From Bacteroidales bacterium (GTDB lineage: Bacteria; Bacteroidota; Bacteroidia; Bacteroidales; P3): a stretch of DNA of 64,000 nucleotides. The DNA lies in NCBI GenBank assembly GCA_017522105.1, contig JAFXAA010000036.1, positions 51,669 to 115,668 on the forward strand, written 5' to 3'. Position 1 is the first letter of the stretch; each line of letters starts with the position of its first letter. The notes under the pieces are model-generated. The model searched no databases, had not been told where the DNA came from, and saw nothing but the letters and a program-made list of their open reading frames with translations. Positions 8,395 to 16,920 of the stretch are shown here, piece after piece. The position numbers were made by a program, and so were the translations under genes.

Positions 8395-9158
8395 ACATCA
8401 ACAACAGCATATTCTTTGCCATCGCCGAGGAGCAGCTCGCCGAAGGTCGGCGCGTGAAGATGTCGCTGCGCGGCACCAGCATGCTGCCCACGCTGCGCGA
8501 GGAGGATGTGCTGACGCTGGAGCCCGTGAGCGGTGAGCTCCGGGTCGGCGACGTGCTCCTTTTCCGCCACGGCGGAGGACACATAGTGCACCGCCTGGTA
8601 AGACTCGAGGGCGACACCTGCATCATGCAGGGCGACAACTGCTACGGCACCGAGACTGTGACGCGGCAGGACGTGGTGGCCCGCCTGGTGGCGGTGACGC
8701 GGCGCGACGGCCGCACGGTGGCTGCCGACAGCCCCGAGTGGCAGCGTACAAGCCGCCGTTCGCTGCTCCGCAAGAGGCTCAGGAATACCGTCATACGATG
8801 CTTTGGCCGCCGGGGACGCCGGCTGCTGCGCCCGTGGTACTTCGCCGCGCTGGCCTTCCTTATGTGGGCCCCGCTCAACGGCATCGGCATACCGCTCGAC
8901 AACTATATCCTCGGCCTGCGCCTCGACCATCTGCTGCATGCCAGCGTCTTCATACCCTGCACGCTGTTCCTGATGGATGTCATCGGCAGGCGGTGGCTCG
9001 TGTGGCTCGCCGCCGTGGCCGTGGGGCTGCTCACCGAGGGTGTGCAGTGGCTGCTGCCGTTCCGCGGCTTCGACGTGAACGACCTCATCGCCAACGCCCT
9101 CGGCGTCACCCTGGGCTTGCTGGTGATACTGGCGATAAAAAGAAAAGGCTCCCGATGA
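8391..9158 (+). CDS. S24/S26 signal-peptidase-like domain fused to a VanZ-like membrane domain
   Basis: A 255-residue fusion. The start at 8391 overlaps the previous stop (ATGA). Residues 1-100 resemble S24/S26 peptidases: MSLRGTSMLPTLREEDVLTLEPV carries the SM-P nucleophile motif, then VGDVLLFRHGGGHIVHRLVR. After a basic linker the C-terminal half is a membrane domain with the VanZ pattern: DHLLHASVF, then LLTEGVQWLLPFRGFDVNDLIANALG. S24 proteases accompany PqqD/HPrK pairs in Bacteroidales peptide clusters. Fusion to VanZ would place the protease at the membrane. The stop codon lies in the loop of a terminator hairpin. Confidence 0.75.
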   Translation: MNINNSIFFAIAEEQLAEGRRVKMSLRGTSMLPTLREEDVLTLEPVSGELRVGDVLLFRHGGGHIVHRLVRLEGDTCIMQGDNCYGTETVTRQDVVARLVAVTRRDGRTVAADSPEWQRTSRRSLLRKRLRNTVIRCFGRRGRRLLRPWYFAALAFLMWAPLNGIGIPLDNYILGLRLDHLLHASVFIPCTLFLMDVIGRRWLVWLAAVAVGLLTEGVQWLLPFRGFDVNDLIANALGVTLGLLVILAIKRKGSR

Positions 9159-9170
9159 AGGAGCCTTTTT
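9143..9170. terminator. Bidirectional intrinsic terminator
   Basis: AAAAGGCTCC (arm 9147-9152) and GGAGCC (9160-9165) followed by TTTTT, with A residues on the other side. It serves the rightward S24-VanZ gene, whose stop sits in the loop, and probably the leftward gene ending at 9189. Confidence 0.85.
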
Positions 9171-9188
9171 CCGCGAAGTGAACACCTG

Positions 9189-9944
9189 TCAGAAGTGTAG
9201 CGTCAGCCCTGCGCCGAGACCAATGGTTCGGTTGCCTGCTGCGTCGGGTGCGCATACCAGTGTGGGCGTGAAGCCGAGGGAGAGGTTGTCGCTGTAGGCG
9301 GTGCGGTTAGTGTTGTAGTCATCGACCAGCCAGTTGAGGCGGCCCGTACCTACGCCTTTGAGTACATAGCCCAGCGGCAACTCTATCTGGCTGGCGACGA
9401 GGAAAATGGTGGCAGGTATTACAAAGTCTTCCTCTTCAGATAGAATGGCGAGAATGTCAAGGCCGACGCCAAGGCCGAACTCTATCCAACCTATGATGAT
9501 GTTGGTTTTGCCGCTACGGCGCTGACCTTTGGCGGAAATGTAACAGTTGTAGCCATCGATACCGATCAAGTCCCTGATCTGTGCATCGTTCAGTTTGCGC
9601 CCGTTGAGCAGTAGGTCGCCATCATTGTGTTCCATATATTCGTTGGTGCCGCCGAATTGTTTATAGCCGTTATGACGTGGTGCTACAGCTGAGGGGGTCT
9701 GCTGGGTATTGCCGTACACTTCGCGATGGCCACCTTTGTACTTCACCATGAAGATGTCAGTCACCTTCTTTGTGTACATCGGGCCGTCCTGGTTGTTCCA
9801 CATTTGGTACTTCAGTTCGGTGTCAGACACTTCCTTTACCTTGACTCTGAGTTCGTCGCCGTTGCGGAGCACAATGGTGTCCTGGGCTAAAACAGTCCCT
9901 GCCCCCATGAGGAGTGTTACTGCAATAAGATACAGCTTTTTCAT
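9189..9944 (-). CDS. Secreted protein of unknown function
   Basis: A 251-residue protein with a signal peptide (MKKLYLIAVTLLMGAGTVLAQ). The mature start DTIVLRNGDELRVKVKEVSDTELKYQMWNNQDGPMYTKKVTDIFMVKYKGG is an N-terminal beta module often seen in Bacteroidales secreted proteins. It is followed by one or two hydrophobic segments (IIIGWIEFGLGVGLDILAIL, IPATIFLVASQIELPLGYVL) and ends in GLGAGLTLHF. No enzymatic motif is visible. The nearest TATCTTTG is more than 330 nt upstream and more likely serves the RNA candidate in between. Confidence 0.7.
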   Translation of the reverse strand: MKKLYLIAVTLLMGAGTVLAQDTIVLRNGDELRVKVKEVSDTELKYQMWNNQDGPMYTKKVTDIFMVKYKGGHREVYGNTQQTPSAVAPRHNGYKQFGGTNEYMEHNDGDLLLNGRKLNDAQIRDLIGIDGYNCYISAKGQRRSGKTNIIIGWIEFGLGVGLDILAILSEEEDFVIPATIFLVASQIELPLGYVLKGVGTGRLNWLVDDYNTNRTAYSDNLSLGFTPTLVCAPDAAGNRTIGLGAGLTLHF

Positions 9945-10010
9945 CTTTTGTAACCCTTGTTCGTGTCGGGCGCAACTTTTAGATGGTTAAAAATATTACG
10001 CTGTGAACAT

Positions 10011-10275
10011 AAAAAAAGCGCGGGTTGATGTCGTTACCTATCCCGTCGCTGAGGCTCTCGCATTGCCTATCTTCCGAGGATAAGCAACGCCGATGCCCAC
10101 GCTGAACGTATACACAAGACAATGTATTACGCTCCCCATGGACGTTGGCACTGCTTTACCGTGCGGAAGATTAGTGAATTTGCGAGATTCAGCGACCGCA
10201 GATAAAACGTCTACAACGTCTTCTTGTATGTCACGTCGCCCACCCTCAAGCCCGAATGGGCATCAGTGTGTTTGA
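10011..10275 (-). ncRNA. Candidate structured non-coding RNA
   Basis: A gene-free interval with its own promoter (TATCTTTG at 10281-10288, leftward), ending in a GC hairpin plus a seven-T run at 10011-10017. Nested long-range complementarity is clear: 10189-10195 (TCAGCGA) with 10046-10052 (TCGCTGA); 10181-10187 (TGCGAGA) with 10056-10062 (TCTCGCA); 10164-10171 (CGGAAGAT) with 10069-10076 (ATCTTCCG). Smaller hairpins lie inside. No reading frame of convincing length exists. I do not recognise the family. The alternative is a very long leader of the 9189-9944 gene. Confidence 0.6.
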
Positions 10276-10280
10276 CGGTG

Positions 10281-10288
10281 CAAAGATA
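10281..10288 (-). promoter_or_regulatory. Promoter minus-7 element TATCTTTG (reverse strand)
   Basis: CAAAGATA on the + strand. It points into the structured RNA candidate at 10011-10275 rather than directly at a start codon. Confidence 0.7.
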
Positions 10289-10336
10289 CGAATAATAATT
10301 CAATTGGCCAGGAAAAAGTTGCAGGAGTACTGATAA

Positions 10337-11365
10337 TCAGTCTCTGCTGCGCCCTGCCAGCAGGCCGCAGGCGGCGTCGATGTCCTGCCCGCGCGAGGTG
10401 CGGAGGGTGCAGACGACTCCGTGGCGGTTGAGGTAGTCTTGAAAAGCCTTGATGGCTGTCGGCATGGAGGTCTTGTAGGGGGCTTCGGGCGACTCGTGGA
10501 AGCGTATCAGGTTGACGCGGCAGTCGAGGCCTTTCAGCGCATCCACAAGTTTCTGCGCATGCTGCTGGTCGTCGTTGATGCCGCGGAACATGGTGTACTC
10601 GAAGGAGAGGCGGCGCTGGCCGCTCCAGTCGTAGCGGCGCAGCAGGGCCAGCACCTCGCTGAGGGGGAAGGCTTTCTGCACGGGCATCATCTGCAGGCGC
10701 TCCTGCGGCACGGCGTTGTGGAGGCTCACGGCCACGTGGCACTGGCTCTCGTTGAGGAACCGCTTGAGGCCCGGCACAATGCCCACCGTGGAGACGGTGA
10801 TGCGCTTGGGGCTCCAGCCGAGGCCCCAGTCGGAGGTCATGGTCTGCGTGGCTGCAAGGATGGCGTCGAGGTTGTCCATCGGCTCGCCCATGCCCATGAA
10901 GACCACGTTGGTCAGCTCCCCGTATTCGGGGATGGAGAAGAGCTGGTTCAGTATGTCGCCGGCGCAGAGGTTGCCGTGGAAGCCCTGCTGGCCGGTGACG
11001 CAGAAGCGGCACCCCATCTTGCAGCCCACCTGGCAGCTGACGCACAGCGTGGCGCGGTCCTCTTCGGGGATGTATACCGCCTCGACGTAATGCCCGTCGA
11101 GCACGGGAAACAGGTACTTCTTGGTGCCGTCGCGGCTCACCTGGCAGCGCACCGGCGTCTCGCGGCCTATATAGGCCATCTCGTTGAGGCGTGCGCGCTG
11201 GGCCAGCGAGAGGTTGGTCATGGCGTCGATGCTCTCCACGCGCTTCTTGTACAGCCAGTCGCAGAGCTGCTTGGCGGTGAAGCGTGGGAAGCCCTCGGCG
11301 GCGCAGAGCTCCTGCAGCTGTGCCAGCGTCATGCCCAAAAGATTGACTCTTGACTCCTCACTCAT
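10337..11365 (-). CDS. rlmN: 23S rRNA (adenine-2503-C2)-methyltransferase RlmN
   Basis: A 342-residue radical SAM methyltransferase. The cluster motif CX3CX2C is present in CQVGCKMGCRFCVTG, with conserved cysteines elsewhere (CTLRTSRGQDIDAACG near the C-terminus carries the methyl-carrying cysteine region). MGMGEP and the SLHN motif also match RlmN. It methylates A2503 of 23S rRNA and also tRNA A37 in some bacteria. It is the last gene of the leftward holB-ricT-gldH-PBP1A-rlmN operon, 12 nt after the PBP1A stop. Confidence 0.95.
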   Translation of the reverse strand: MSEESRVNLLGMTLAQLQELCAAEGFPRFTAKQLCDWLYKKRVESIDAMTNLSLAQRARLNEMAYIGRETPVRCQVSRDGTKKYLFPVLDGHYVEAVYIPEEDRATLCVSCQVGCKMGCRFCVTGQQGFHGNLCAGDILNQLFSIPEYGELTNVVFMGMGEPMDNLDAILAATQTMTSDWGLGWSPKRITVSTVGIVPGLKRFLNESQCHVAVSLHNAVPQERLQMMPVQKAFPLSEVLALLRRYDWSGQRRLSFEYTMFRGINDDQQHAQKLVDALKGLDCRVNLIRFHESPEAPYKTSMPTAIKAFQDYLNRHGVVCTLRTSRGQDIDAACGLLAGRSRD

Positions 11366-11377
11366 AACCTATAGCTT

Positions 11378-13621
11378 TCAGAAGTCCCAGTCAAAGCCCT
11401 CGTTCTCTATCTCCTGCTGGAAGTTGGAGCAGTCCATCTCTATCGGCACCGCCGGGCGCTCGAAGTCGCCGCGGTAGAAGTTGAGCTGCCGGTCTTTGTA
11501 TATCTTCTCCATGTAAAGGCCGAAGATTGGCAGCGCCATGGCGGCACCTTGTCCGTAGGTCATGTTGCGGAAGTGTATGCTGCGCAGCTCGCCGCCGGTC
11601 CATATAGCCGTGGCCAGCTTGGGGGTGATGCCCACAAACCAGCAGTCGGAGTTGTTCTGCGTGGTGCCTGTCTTGCCGGCAATGGCGGTGGAGTAGTTGT
11701 TCAGGTGGTACTTGTAGTTGAGGCGCACGCCGGTGCCGCTCTGCACCACGCCTTTCATCAACTCTATCATCATGTAGGCTGTGGTCTCGTCGATGGCCTC
11801 GCTGCGGTGTGGTGAGAAGCGCTCCAGCACCATACCCTTGCTGTCCTCTATTCGGGTGACGAAGATCGGTTCCACGTATTCCCCCTTGTTGGCGAAGGTA
11901 GCCATGGCGCCAGCCATCTCATAGACGGTGATTTCGGGCGTGCCCACGGCGATGGCCGGCACGGCGTCTATCGGGCTGCGCACGCCCATCTTGCGTGCAA
12001 TGTCTATCACCTGTTCGGGAGAGCCTTGCTTCATGAGGTAGGCCGACACCCAGTTCACCGAATGCGCCAAGGCCCACTTGAGGGTCACCATCTCGTCCTC
12101 GCGCTCGTGGGTGCTGTTCTTCGGGCACCAGTCGGGCTTGTTCCACACCTCGAAGCACACCTGCGAGTTCGGCACCTCGGTGCAGGGGAACATGCCGAGG
12201 TCCTGCAGTGCCATGGTGTAGACGAAGGGCTTGAACGTGGAGCCCACCTGGCGGTGGCTCTGCACATTGTCATACTTGAAGTGGCGGTAGTTGATGCCGC
12301 CCACATAGGCTTTCACGTAGCCCGTACCGGGTTCCACGCTCATCAGGCCCGCGTTGAGGAACTTCTTGTAGTAGATGAGCGAATCCCAGGGCGACATGAC
12401 GGTGTCTATGTTGCCCTGCCAGCTGAACACGCGCATCTTGACTTTCTCGTCGAAGTTGGCGCGTATTTCATTCTGGCTCATGCCTTCGGCCTTGAGTTTG
12501 CGGTAGCGGTCGCTGTTCCTCATGGCCTGCTCGAGGAACTTCTTTTGCTGCTCCTTGGTGATGTCGCAGAAGGGGTTGCCTTTGCGGGCTTTCAGTTCGC
12601 GCTCGAAGGCGGGCTGTATCTCTTTGCTGAAGTGCTCGCGCACGGCCTGCTCGGCGTAGCGCTGCATGCGGCTGTCTATGGTGGTGTATATCTTCAGGCC
12701 GTCCTTGTGCACGTCGTAGTGCTCGCCGTTGGGCTTGCGGTGGTGCGCGCACCAGTCCTTCATGTAGCTGCGCAGGTATTCGCGCAGGTAGGTGGCCAGA
12801 CCGTCGTTGTGGCTCTGCGGCGTGTAGTGGCTCATGTCGAGGGGCTTCGCCTTGTAGGCTTCGTAGTCCTCGTCGCTCAGGTATTCGTAGCGGTTCATCT
12901 GGTGCAGCACCGTGTTGCGGCGTGCCAGGGCGTTGTCGGGGTGGAGGATGGGGCTGTAGGTCGTCGGCGCCTTGAGCAGGCCCACCAGTATGGCGGCCTC
13001 GTCGACGTCAAGCTCTGCCGGCGTCTTGTCGAAGAAGGTCTTGGAGGCCGTCTTCACGCCGAAGGCGTTGCTGCCGAAGTCCACGGTGTTGAAGTACATG
13101 GCAAGTATCTCCTGCTTGGAGTAGTTGTGCTCCAGCTTCACGGCCACCACCCACTCCTTGAACTTGGCGAAGACCACGCCTATCTTGCTCTTGTGTCCGC
13201 GGGGGAAGAGGTTCTTGGCCAGCTGCTGCGTGATGGTGCTGCCGCCGCCCGACGAGCCGTGGCGCCCTATGACTGTCTTGAAGAGCACGCGGAAGAGGCT
13301 CCGCGGGTCTATGCCTGAATGTTTGTAGAAGCGCACATCCTCGGTGGCCACAAGGGCGTTGATGAGGTTGGGCGATATCTGGTCGTAGGTGACGTTGGAG
13401 CGGTTCTCCAGCCCTATGAAGCCCAGCACCTCGCCGTCGTCGGCCAGCACCTCCGAGGCCTGCAGGCTGCGGGGGTTCTCCAGCTCCTCGAAGGAGGGCA
13501 TGAAGCCGAGCCAGCCCAGCGAGAGGAAGGTGAAGAACAGGAACACCACCGCCCACAGCCCTCCGAAGATGAGCCAGAGGTTGCGAATGAGGTTGGGGTG
13601 TTTTGTATTCTTTTTAGCCAT
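11378..13621 (-). CDS. mrcA: Penicillin-binding protein 1A (bifunctional transglycosylase/transpeptidase)
   Basis: A 747-residue class A PBP. It has a short cytoplasmic N-terminus, one membrane anchor (LWLIFGGLWAVVFLFFTFLSLGWLGF), then a GT51 transglycosylase domain with EDVRFYKHSGID and GGSTITQQLAKNLFP. The transpeptidase domain has SxxK in GSTFKPFVY, SxN in AHSVNW and KTG in AGKTGTTQN. It polymerises and cross-links peptidoglycan on the periplasmic side. It ends 12 nt before rlmN and starts 2 nt after gldH. Confidence 0.95.
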   Translation of the reverse strand: MAKKNTKHPNLIRNLWLIFGGLWAVVFLFFTFLSLGWLGFMPSFEELENPRSLQASEVLADDGEVLGFIGLENRSNVTYDQISPNLINALVATEDVRFYKHSGIDPRSLFRVLFKTVIGRHGSSGGGSTITQQLAKNLFPRGHKSKIGVVFAKFKEWVVAVKLEHNYSKQEILAMYFNTVDFGSNAFGVKTASKTFFDKTPAELDVDEAAILVGLLKAPTTYSPILHPDNALARRNTVLHQMNRYEYLSDEDYEAYKAKPLDMSHYTPQSHNDGLATYLREYLRSYMKDWCAHHRKPNGEHYDVHKDGLKIYTTIDSRMQRYAEQAVREHFSKEIQPAFERELKARKGNPFCDITKEQQKKFLEQAMRNSDRYRKLKAEGMSQNEIRANFDEKVKMRVFSWQGNIDTVMSPWDSLIYYKKFLNAGLMSVEPGTGYVKAYVGGINYRHFKYDNVQSHRQVGSTFKPFVYTMALQDLGMFPCTEVPNSQVCFEVWNKPDWCPKNSTHEREDEMVTLKWALAHSVNWVSAYLMKQGSPEQVIDIARKMGVRSPIDAVPAIAVGTPEITVYEMAGAMATFANKGEYVEPIFVTRIEDSKGMVLERFSPHRSEAIDETTAYMMIELMKGVVQSGTGVRLNYKYHLNNYSTAIAGKTGTTQNNSDCWFVGITPKLATAIWTGGELRSIHFRNMTYGQGAAMALPIFGLYMEKIYKDRQLNFYRGDFERPAVPIEMDCSNFQQEIENEGFDWDF

Positions 13622-13623
13622 GG

Positions 13624-14109
13624 TTATTGCTGTTTCGTTCTACTGTATTCCACGCGCAGCCCAATGTCTTTGAGGCCGCTGATAGCGCTGTCGCGCATGC
13701 CGTTGGTGATGGCGAAGTGGTAGGTGCCCGTCATCGGGAAACGTGCGCTGCCGCCGCGCAGGCGGTAGCGTGCGTCCACGTAGCGCCCTGTGCGTTTGCC
13801 CAGCCACCGTCCCGTGGCGTCGGCCAGCGGGCACTCCAAAGTGTCGCGGGCCACGCTGCCGTCGGGGAACGTGGTGCCGATGAACAGGAAGGTGTTGCTG
13901 TATGGGTAGGTCACGCTGTTGCGCACCTCCACGAGGAAGTTGAACAGGTGCGTGGTGTCGTCCACCTCCACGTCGAAGCAGACGCTGTCCTGCGGCGCCC
14001 ACCCGTGCTCGTCCACGCTGCGGCTCTCGTCGTAGTAGACGTTGCCGTCGCAGGCCGCCAGGGCCATGGCCGCCAGCAGGCAGGCTGTGTATAGCGGTGT
14101 CTTTCTCAT
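13624..14109 (-). CDS. gldH: Gliding-motility-type lipoprotein GldH
   Basis: A 161-residue lipoprotein with lipobox (MRKTPLYTACLLAAMALAAC). The motif FNFLVEVRNSVTYPYSNTFLFIGTTFPDG fits GldH, which is kept in Bacteroidales without gliding. Its position between ricT and PBP1A is conserved in this order, supporting the call. The start overlaps the ricT stop (ATGA). Its role in non-gliding bacteria is unclear, but the gene context suggests an envelope function. Confidence 0.85.
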   Translation of the reverse strand: MRKTPLYTACLLAAMALAACDGNVYYDESRSVDEHGWAPQDSVCFDVEVDDTTHLFNFLVEVRNSVTYPYSNTFLFIGTTFPDGSVARDTLECPLADATGRWLGKRTGRYVDARYRLRGGSARFPMTGTYHFAITNGMRDSAISGLKDIGLRVEYSRTKQQ

Positions 14110-15749
14110 TGTCTGCGTTCGCGGTTGTTGCCGCCGCTGCGGCGCGGATTGTTGTTGTCGCCGTTGAAGGGCTTGGGGCCTTTGCCGTCGCGGGGCTTGC
14201 CTTCGGGCTTGTTCTGCTGCTTCTGCTGCACTATTTTGTTGGTGTTGTGGCGCTCCTCGCGAGCGCGGTTGTCGCGGTCGCGCCGCTCGCCGCGGTCGCC
14301 CTGCCGTTGAGGCCTGTCGTTGCGGCGGTTGCCGCCCTGTTGGCGGTTCCCTGTCCGGCGCTCTCCGTTTTCGGCTCGCCGTTCTCCGCGCTCTTCCTGG
14401 CCCACCACGCCGTTGCCGCCTTCGCTCAGGCGCTCTATCTCGCGCTCCACCTCCTCGCTGTTCGACTCCGAGGCCAGGGCGCTGGTGGACATCAGCTCCA
14501 CCTGGTAGTCTTCGAGCTTCTCGGGGTACTGCTGGTTGCGGTTCATCTCTATGATGGCTTTCACGTCCTCGGCCTTGACGGCTATCAGGTCGTTCTCGCC
14601 CTCATAGGCGTACCACATGATGCCGCGGAAGACGTCGGTCTTCTTGTACAGCGCCAGACCCTTCTGGAACCTTATGGCGTGGCCCGCCGGCGGGAACTTC
14701 TTGAGGGCGTCGGCATAGACCTCGTACTCGAAGTTGAGGCAGCACTTCAGCTTGCCGCACTGTCCCGCCAGCTTCTGCGGGTTGGGCATGATCTGCTGCG
14801 TCTTGGCGGCGCCGGTGGTGACGCTCTTGAAGTTGGTCAGCCACGTGGCGCAGCACAGTTCGCGCCCGCAGGTGCCTATGCCGCCCACCTTGCCGGCCTC
14901 CTGTCTCACGCCGATCTGCTTCATCTCTATGCGCACGTGAAACTCCTCGGCCAGCACCTTGATGAGTTCGCGGAAGTCCACGCGGGCATCGGCGGTGTAG
15001 TAGAAGATGGCCTTCGAGTGGTCGCCCTGTATCTCCACGTCGTTCACCTTCATGTCCAGCCCCATGTCGGCCACGATGCGCCGTGTGCGTATCAGGGCTT
15101 CGTGTTCCTCGCGCATCGAGGCGTCCCAGCGCTCTATGTCGGCATCCTTGGCGCGGCGGAAGAGCTTGCGCACGTTCTCCGACTCGGGGTTGATGCGGTG
15201 TTTGCGCATCTGCAGGCGGCACAGCTCGCCGGTGAGGCACACTATGCCCACGTCGTGCCCGGGCTGTCCCTCCACGGCCACCACGTCGCCCTCGGTCACC
15301 TCCAGCCCGTCGGGCAGGCGGTAGAAGTCCTTGTGGTTGTTCTTGAAGCGCACCTCCACGCAGTCGAAAGGCCGCATGGTGGGCTGCCGTATGCCGGCCA
15401 GCCAGTTGGTGCTCGTCACCTTCGAGCAGCTCTGCCGCTCGCACTGGCTCACGGGCTGGTAGCTCCTCGGGCAGTGGTTGCAGCCGCGGCTCAGGTACAC
15501 AGGCTCCTCATACTTCACCCACGGTATCTCGGGGTCGGGCTCCAGGTAGGGGTCCAGGGCGCTCTCCTCGCTGTGGTATTCCTCCACCTCGGGGTTCTCG
15601 CGCTCCACGGTGTGCTTCTTCTCCTCGCGGGCCTTGCGCCGCTCGCTCATGAATTTGGCTATGTCTTCCGCGCTGGCCACCTCCTCGACGTCGTCGGGGA
15701 TGGCATCCACGGTTTTCTTCTCCAGTTCTTTATCGTTGTTGTCTTCCAT
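14106..15749 (-). CDS. ricT: PSP1/RicT family protein
   Basis: A 547-residue protein. The PSP1 domain is in the middle (VRFKNNHKDFYRLPDGLEVTEGDVVAVEGQPGHDVGIVCLTGE ... ARVDFRELIKVLAEEFHVRIEMKQIGVRQEAGKVGGIGTCGRELCCATWL ... LAGQCGKLKCCLNFE). The cysteines in GTCGRELCC and QCGKLKCCL are the conserved RicT cluster-binding set. The last 110 residues are a basic, low-complexity tail rich in Arg, Asn and Gln. In Bacillus the Ric complex affects mRNA maturation; here the function is inferred. It overlaps gldH by 4 nt. Confidence 0.88.
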   Translation of the reverse strand: MEDNNDKELEKKTVDAIPDDVEEVASAEDIAKFMSERRKAREEKKHTVERENPEVEEYHSEESALDPYLEPDPEIPWVKYEEPVYLSRGCNHCPRSYQPVSQCERQSCSKVTSTNWLAGIRQPTMRPFDCVEVRFKNNHKDFYRLPDGLEVTEGDVVAVEGQPGHDVGIVCLTGELCRLQMRKHRINPESENVRKLFRRAKDADIERWDASMREEHEALIRTRRIVADMGLDMKVNDVEIQGDHSKAIFYYTADARVDFRELIKVLAEEFHVRIEMKQIGVRQEAGKVGGIGTCGRELCCATWLTNFKSVTTGAAKTQQIMPNPQKLAGQCGKLKCCLNFEYEVYADALKKFPPAGHAIRFQKGLALYKKTDVFRGIMWYAYEGENDLIAVKAEDVKAIIEMNRNQQYPEKLEDYQVELMSTSALASESNSEEVEREIERLSEGGNGVVGQEERGERRAENGERRTGNRQQGGNRRNDRPQRQGDRGERRDRDNRAREERHNTNKIVQQKQQNKPEGKPRDGKGPKPFNGDNNNPRRSGGNNRERRQ

Positions 15750-15822
15750 AATGGTCTGCAGTATTGTATACTCGTTCTCCTCGTGTTTTCAATTTCCAGT
15801 TTTCAATTCTCATTTCCAATCC

Positions 15823-16848
15823 TCACCGCTTCTTCAGCGCCTTGCTCATGCTGAAGGACAGCTGCATCAGCGCTATCTTGGCGTTGGCGTTGCGCTCCAC
15901 GGCCATGATGGCCTCGTCAAGCGCTTTCTCTATCATCTCCACGTTGTTCACTGTCACCATGCTGGGGAACATGGCGTCGAACTTCTGGTCGCCGGAGCCT
16001 ATGTCCACCGGCAGGCCGGCGGCGTCGTGCAGGAAGCATTCGCGCATCACGCCCAGCGCATAGCCGAGAAACTGCTTCTGCTGCTCGCGGTTCAGCGAGG
16101 CCATCTTCTCCACCTGCGCCCCCAGCTCCCTCATCTTCAGCTTGAAGAGCAGGCGCAGCCACTCCACCAGCAGCCCTGCGAACTCCGCGTTGGCCTCGGC
16201 GCTGCGCCCCTCGCCCCCGGCTTGCCACCTTATCGTCTGCACACGGCTGCGTATGGTGGGCAGCAGGCGCTCGTCGCTCTCGCAGACCATCATGATGATG
16301 GTGCCCGGCGTGGGCTCTTCGAGGGTCTTCAGCAGCTCGTTGGCCGCCGCCGCATTCATCTTCTCCGCCATCCACACCACCATCATCTTCCAGCCCCCCT
16401 CGTAGCTCTTCAGCCCCAGGTCGCTCACTATGTGCGCCGCGTCCAGCTCACGTATCATGCCCTGCTTGTTCTCTATGCCCAGGTGGGCGTACCACTCGTC
16501 CAGTGTGCCGCGGGCGTTGCGCTGCAGCAGGAACTCGCGGAACTCGCCCATGAAGTCGCCGCTCCAGAAGTTCTTGTCCACCTTCGCCGTGGCGGCGTTG
16601 GGGAAGACGAAGTGCAGGTCGGGATGCATCAGCGAGGCCATCTTCTTGCAGCTCGGGCACTCGCCGCACGAGTCGCCGTCGTGACGGTTCTCGCAGCAGA
16701 GATATTGAAGGTAGGCCAGGGCCAGCTGCAGGGCTCCGTCGGCGGTGGCGCCAAGCACCATCTGGGCGTGGCTCACGCGGCCGCTGTCGATGATTTCCGC
16801 CAGCCGTTTCTTTGCATCCTGTTGTCCTTCAATGTCTTTGAACTGCAT
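15823..16848 (-). CDS. holB: DNA polymerase III subunit delta'
   Basis: A 341-residue clamp-loader subunit. A zinc module is visible (CCENRHDGDSCGECPSCKKM) with DLHFVFPNA, then AANELLKTLEEPTPGTIIMMVCESDERLLPTIRSRVQTIRW, the AAA+ sensor region typical of delta'. No functional P-loop is apparent, as expected for delta'. It heads the leftward operon; TATATTTG lies 20 nt upstream. The 73-nt gap to ricT holds AT-rich TTTTCAATT-like repeats. Confidence 0.92.
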   Translation of the reverse strand: MQFKDIEGQQDAKKRLAEIIDSGRVSHAQMVLGATADGALQLALAYLQYLCCENRHDGDSCGECPSCKKMASLMHPDLHFVFPNAATAKVDKNFWSGDFMGEFREFLLQRNARGTLDEWYAHLGIENKQGMIRELDAAHIVSDLGLKSYEGGWKMMVVWMAEKMNAAAANELLKTLEEPTPGTIIMMVCESDERLLPTIRSRVQTIRWQAGGEGRSAEANAEFAGLLVEWLRLLFKLKMRELGAQVEKMASLNREQQKQFLGYALGVMRECFLHDAAGLPVDIGSGDQKFDAMFPSMVTVNNVEMIEKALDEAIMAVERNANAKIALMQLSFSMSKALKKR

Positions 16849-16868
16849 CGTTACAAGGTTTAAACTTG

Positions 16869-16876
16869 CAAATATA
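16869..16876 (-). promoter_or_regulatory. holB promoter, minus-7 element TATATTTG
   Basis: CAAATATA on the + strand, 20 nt upstream of the holB ATG at 16848. Confidence 0.75.
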
Positions 16877-16920
16877 CAAACTTTTTACAATTTACACAAA
16901 AATATTTGCCTCACCCCCCA

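Noticed and set aside
10011-10037. Seventh copy of the AATAAAA-N11-GYGTTAT motif
   Set aside because: The halves resemble it (ATAAAAA ... TCGTTAC), but the spacer is about 13 nt and no gene follows; the A run is better explained as the T run of the leftward terminator.
10093-10275. Small rightward gene of 60 codons
   Set aside because: It lies on the strand opposite the promoter and terminator of the structured RNA candidate and has no recognisable features.
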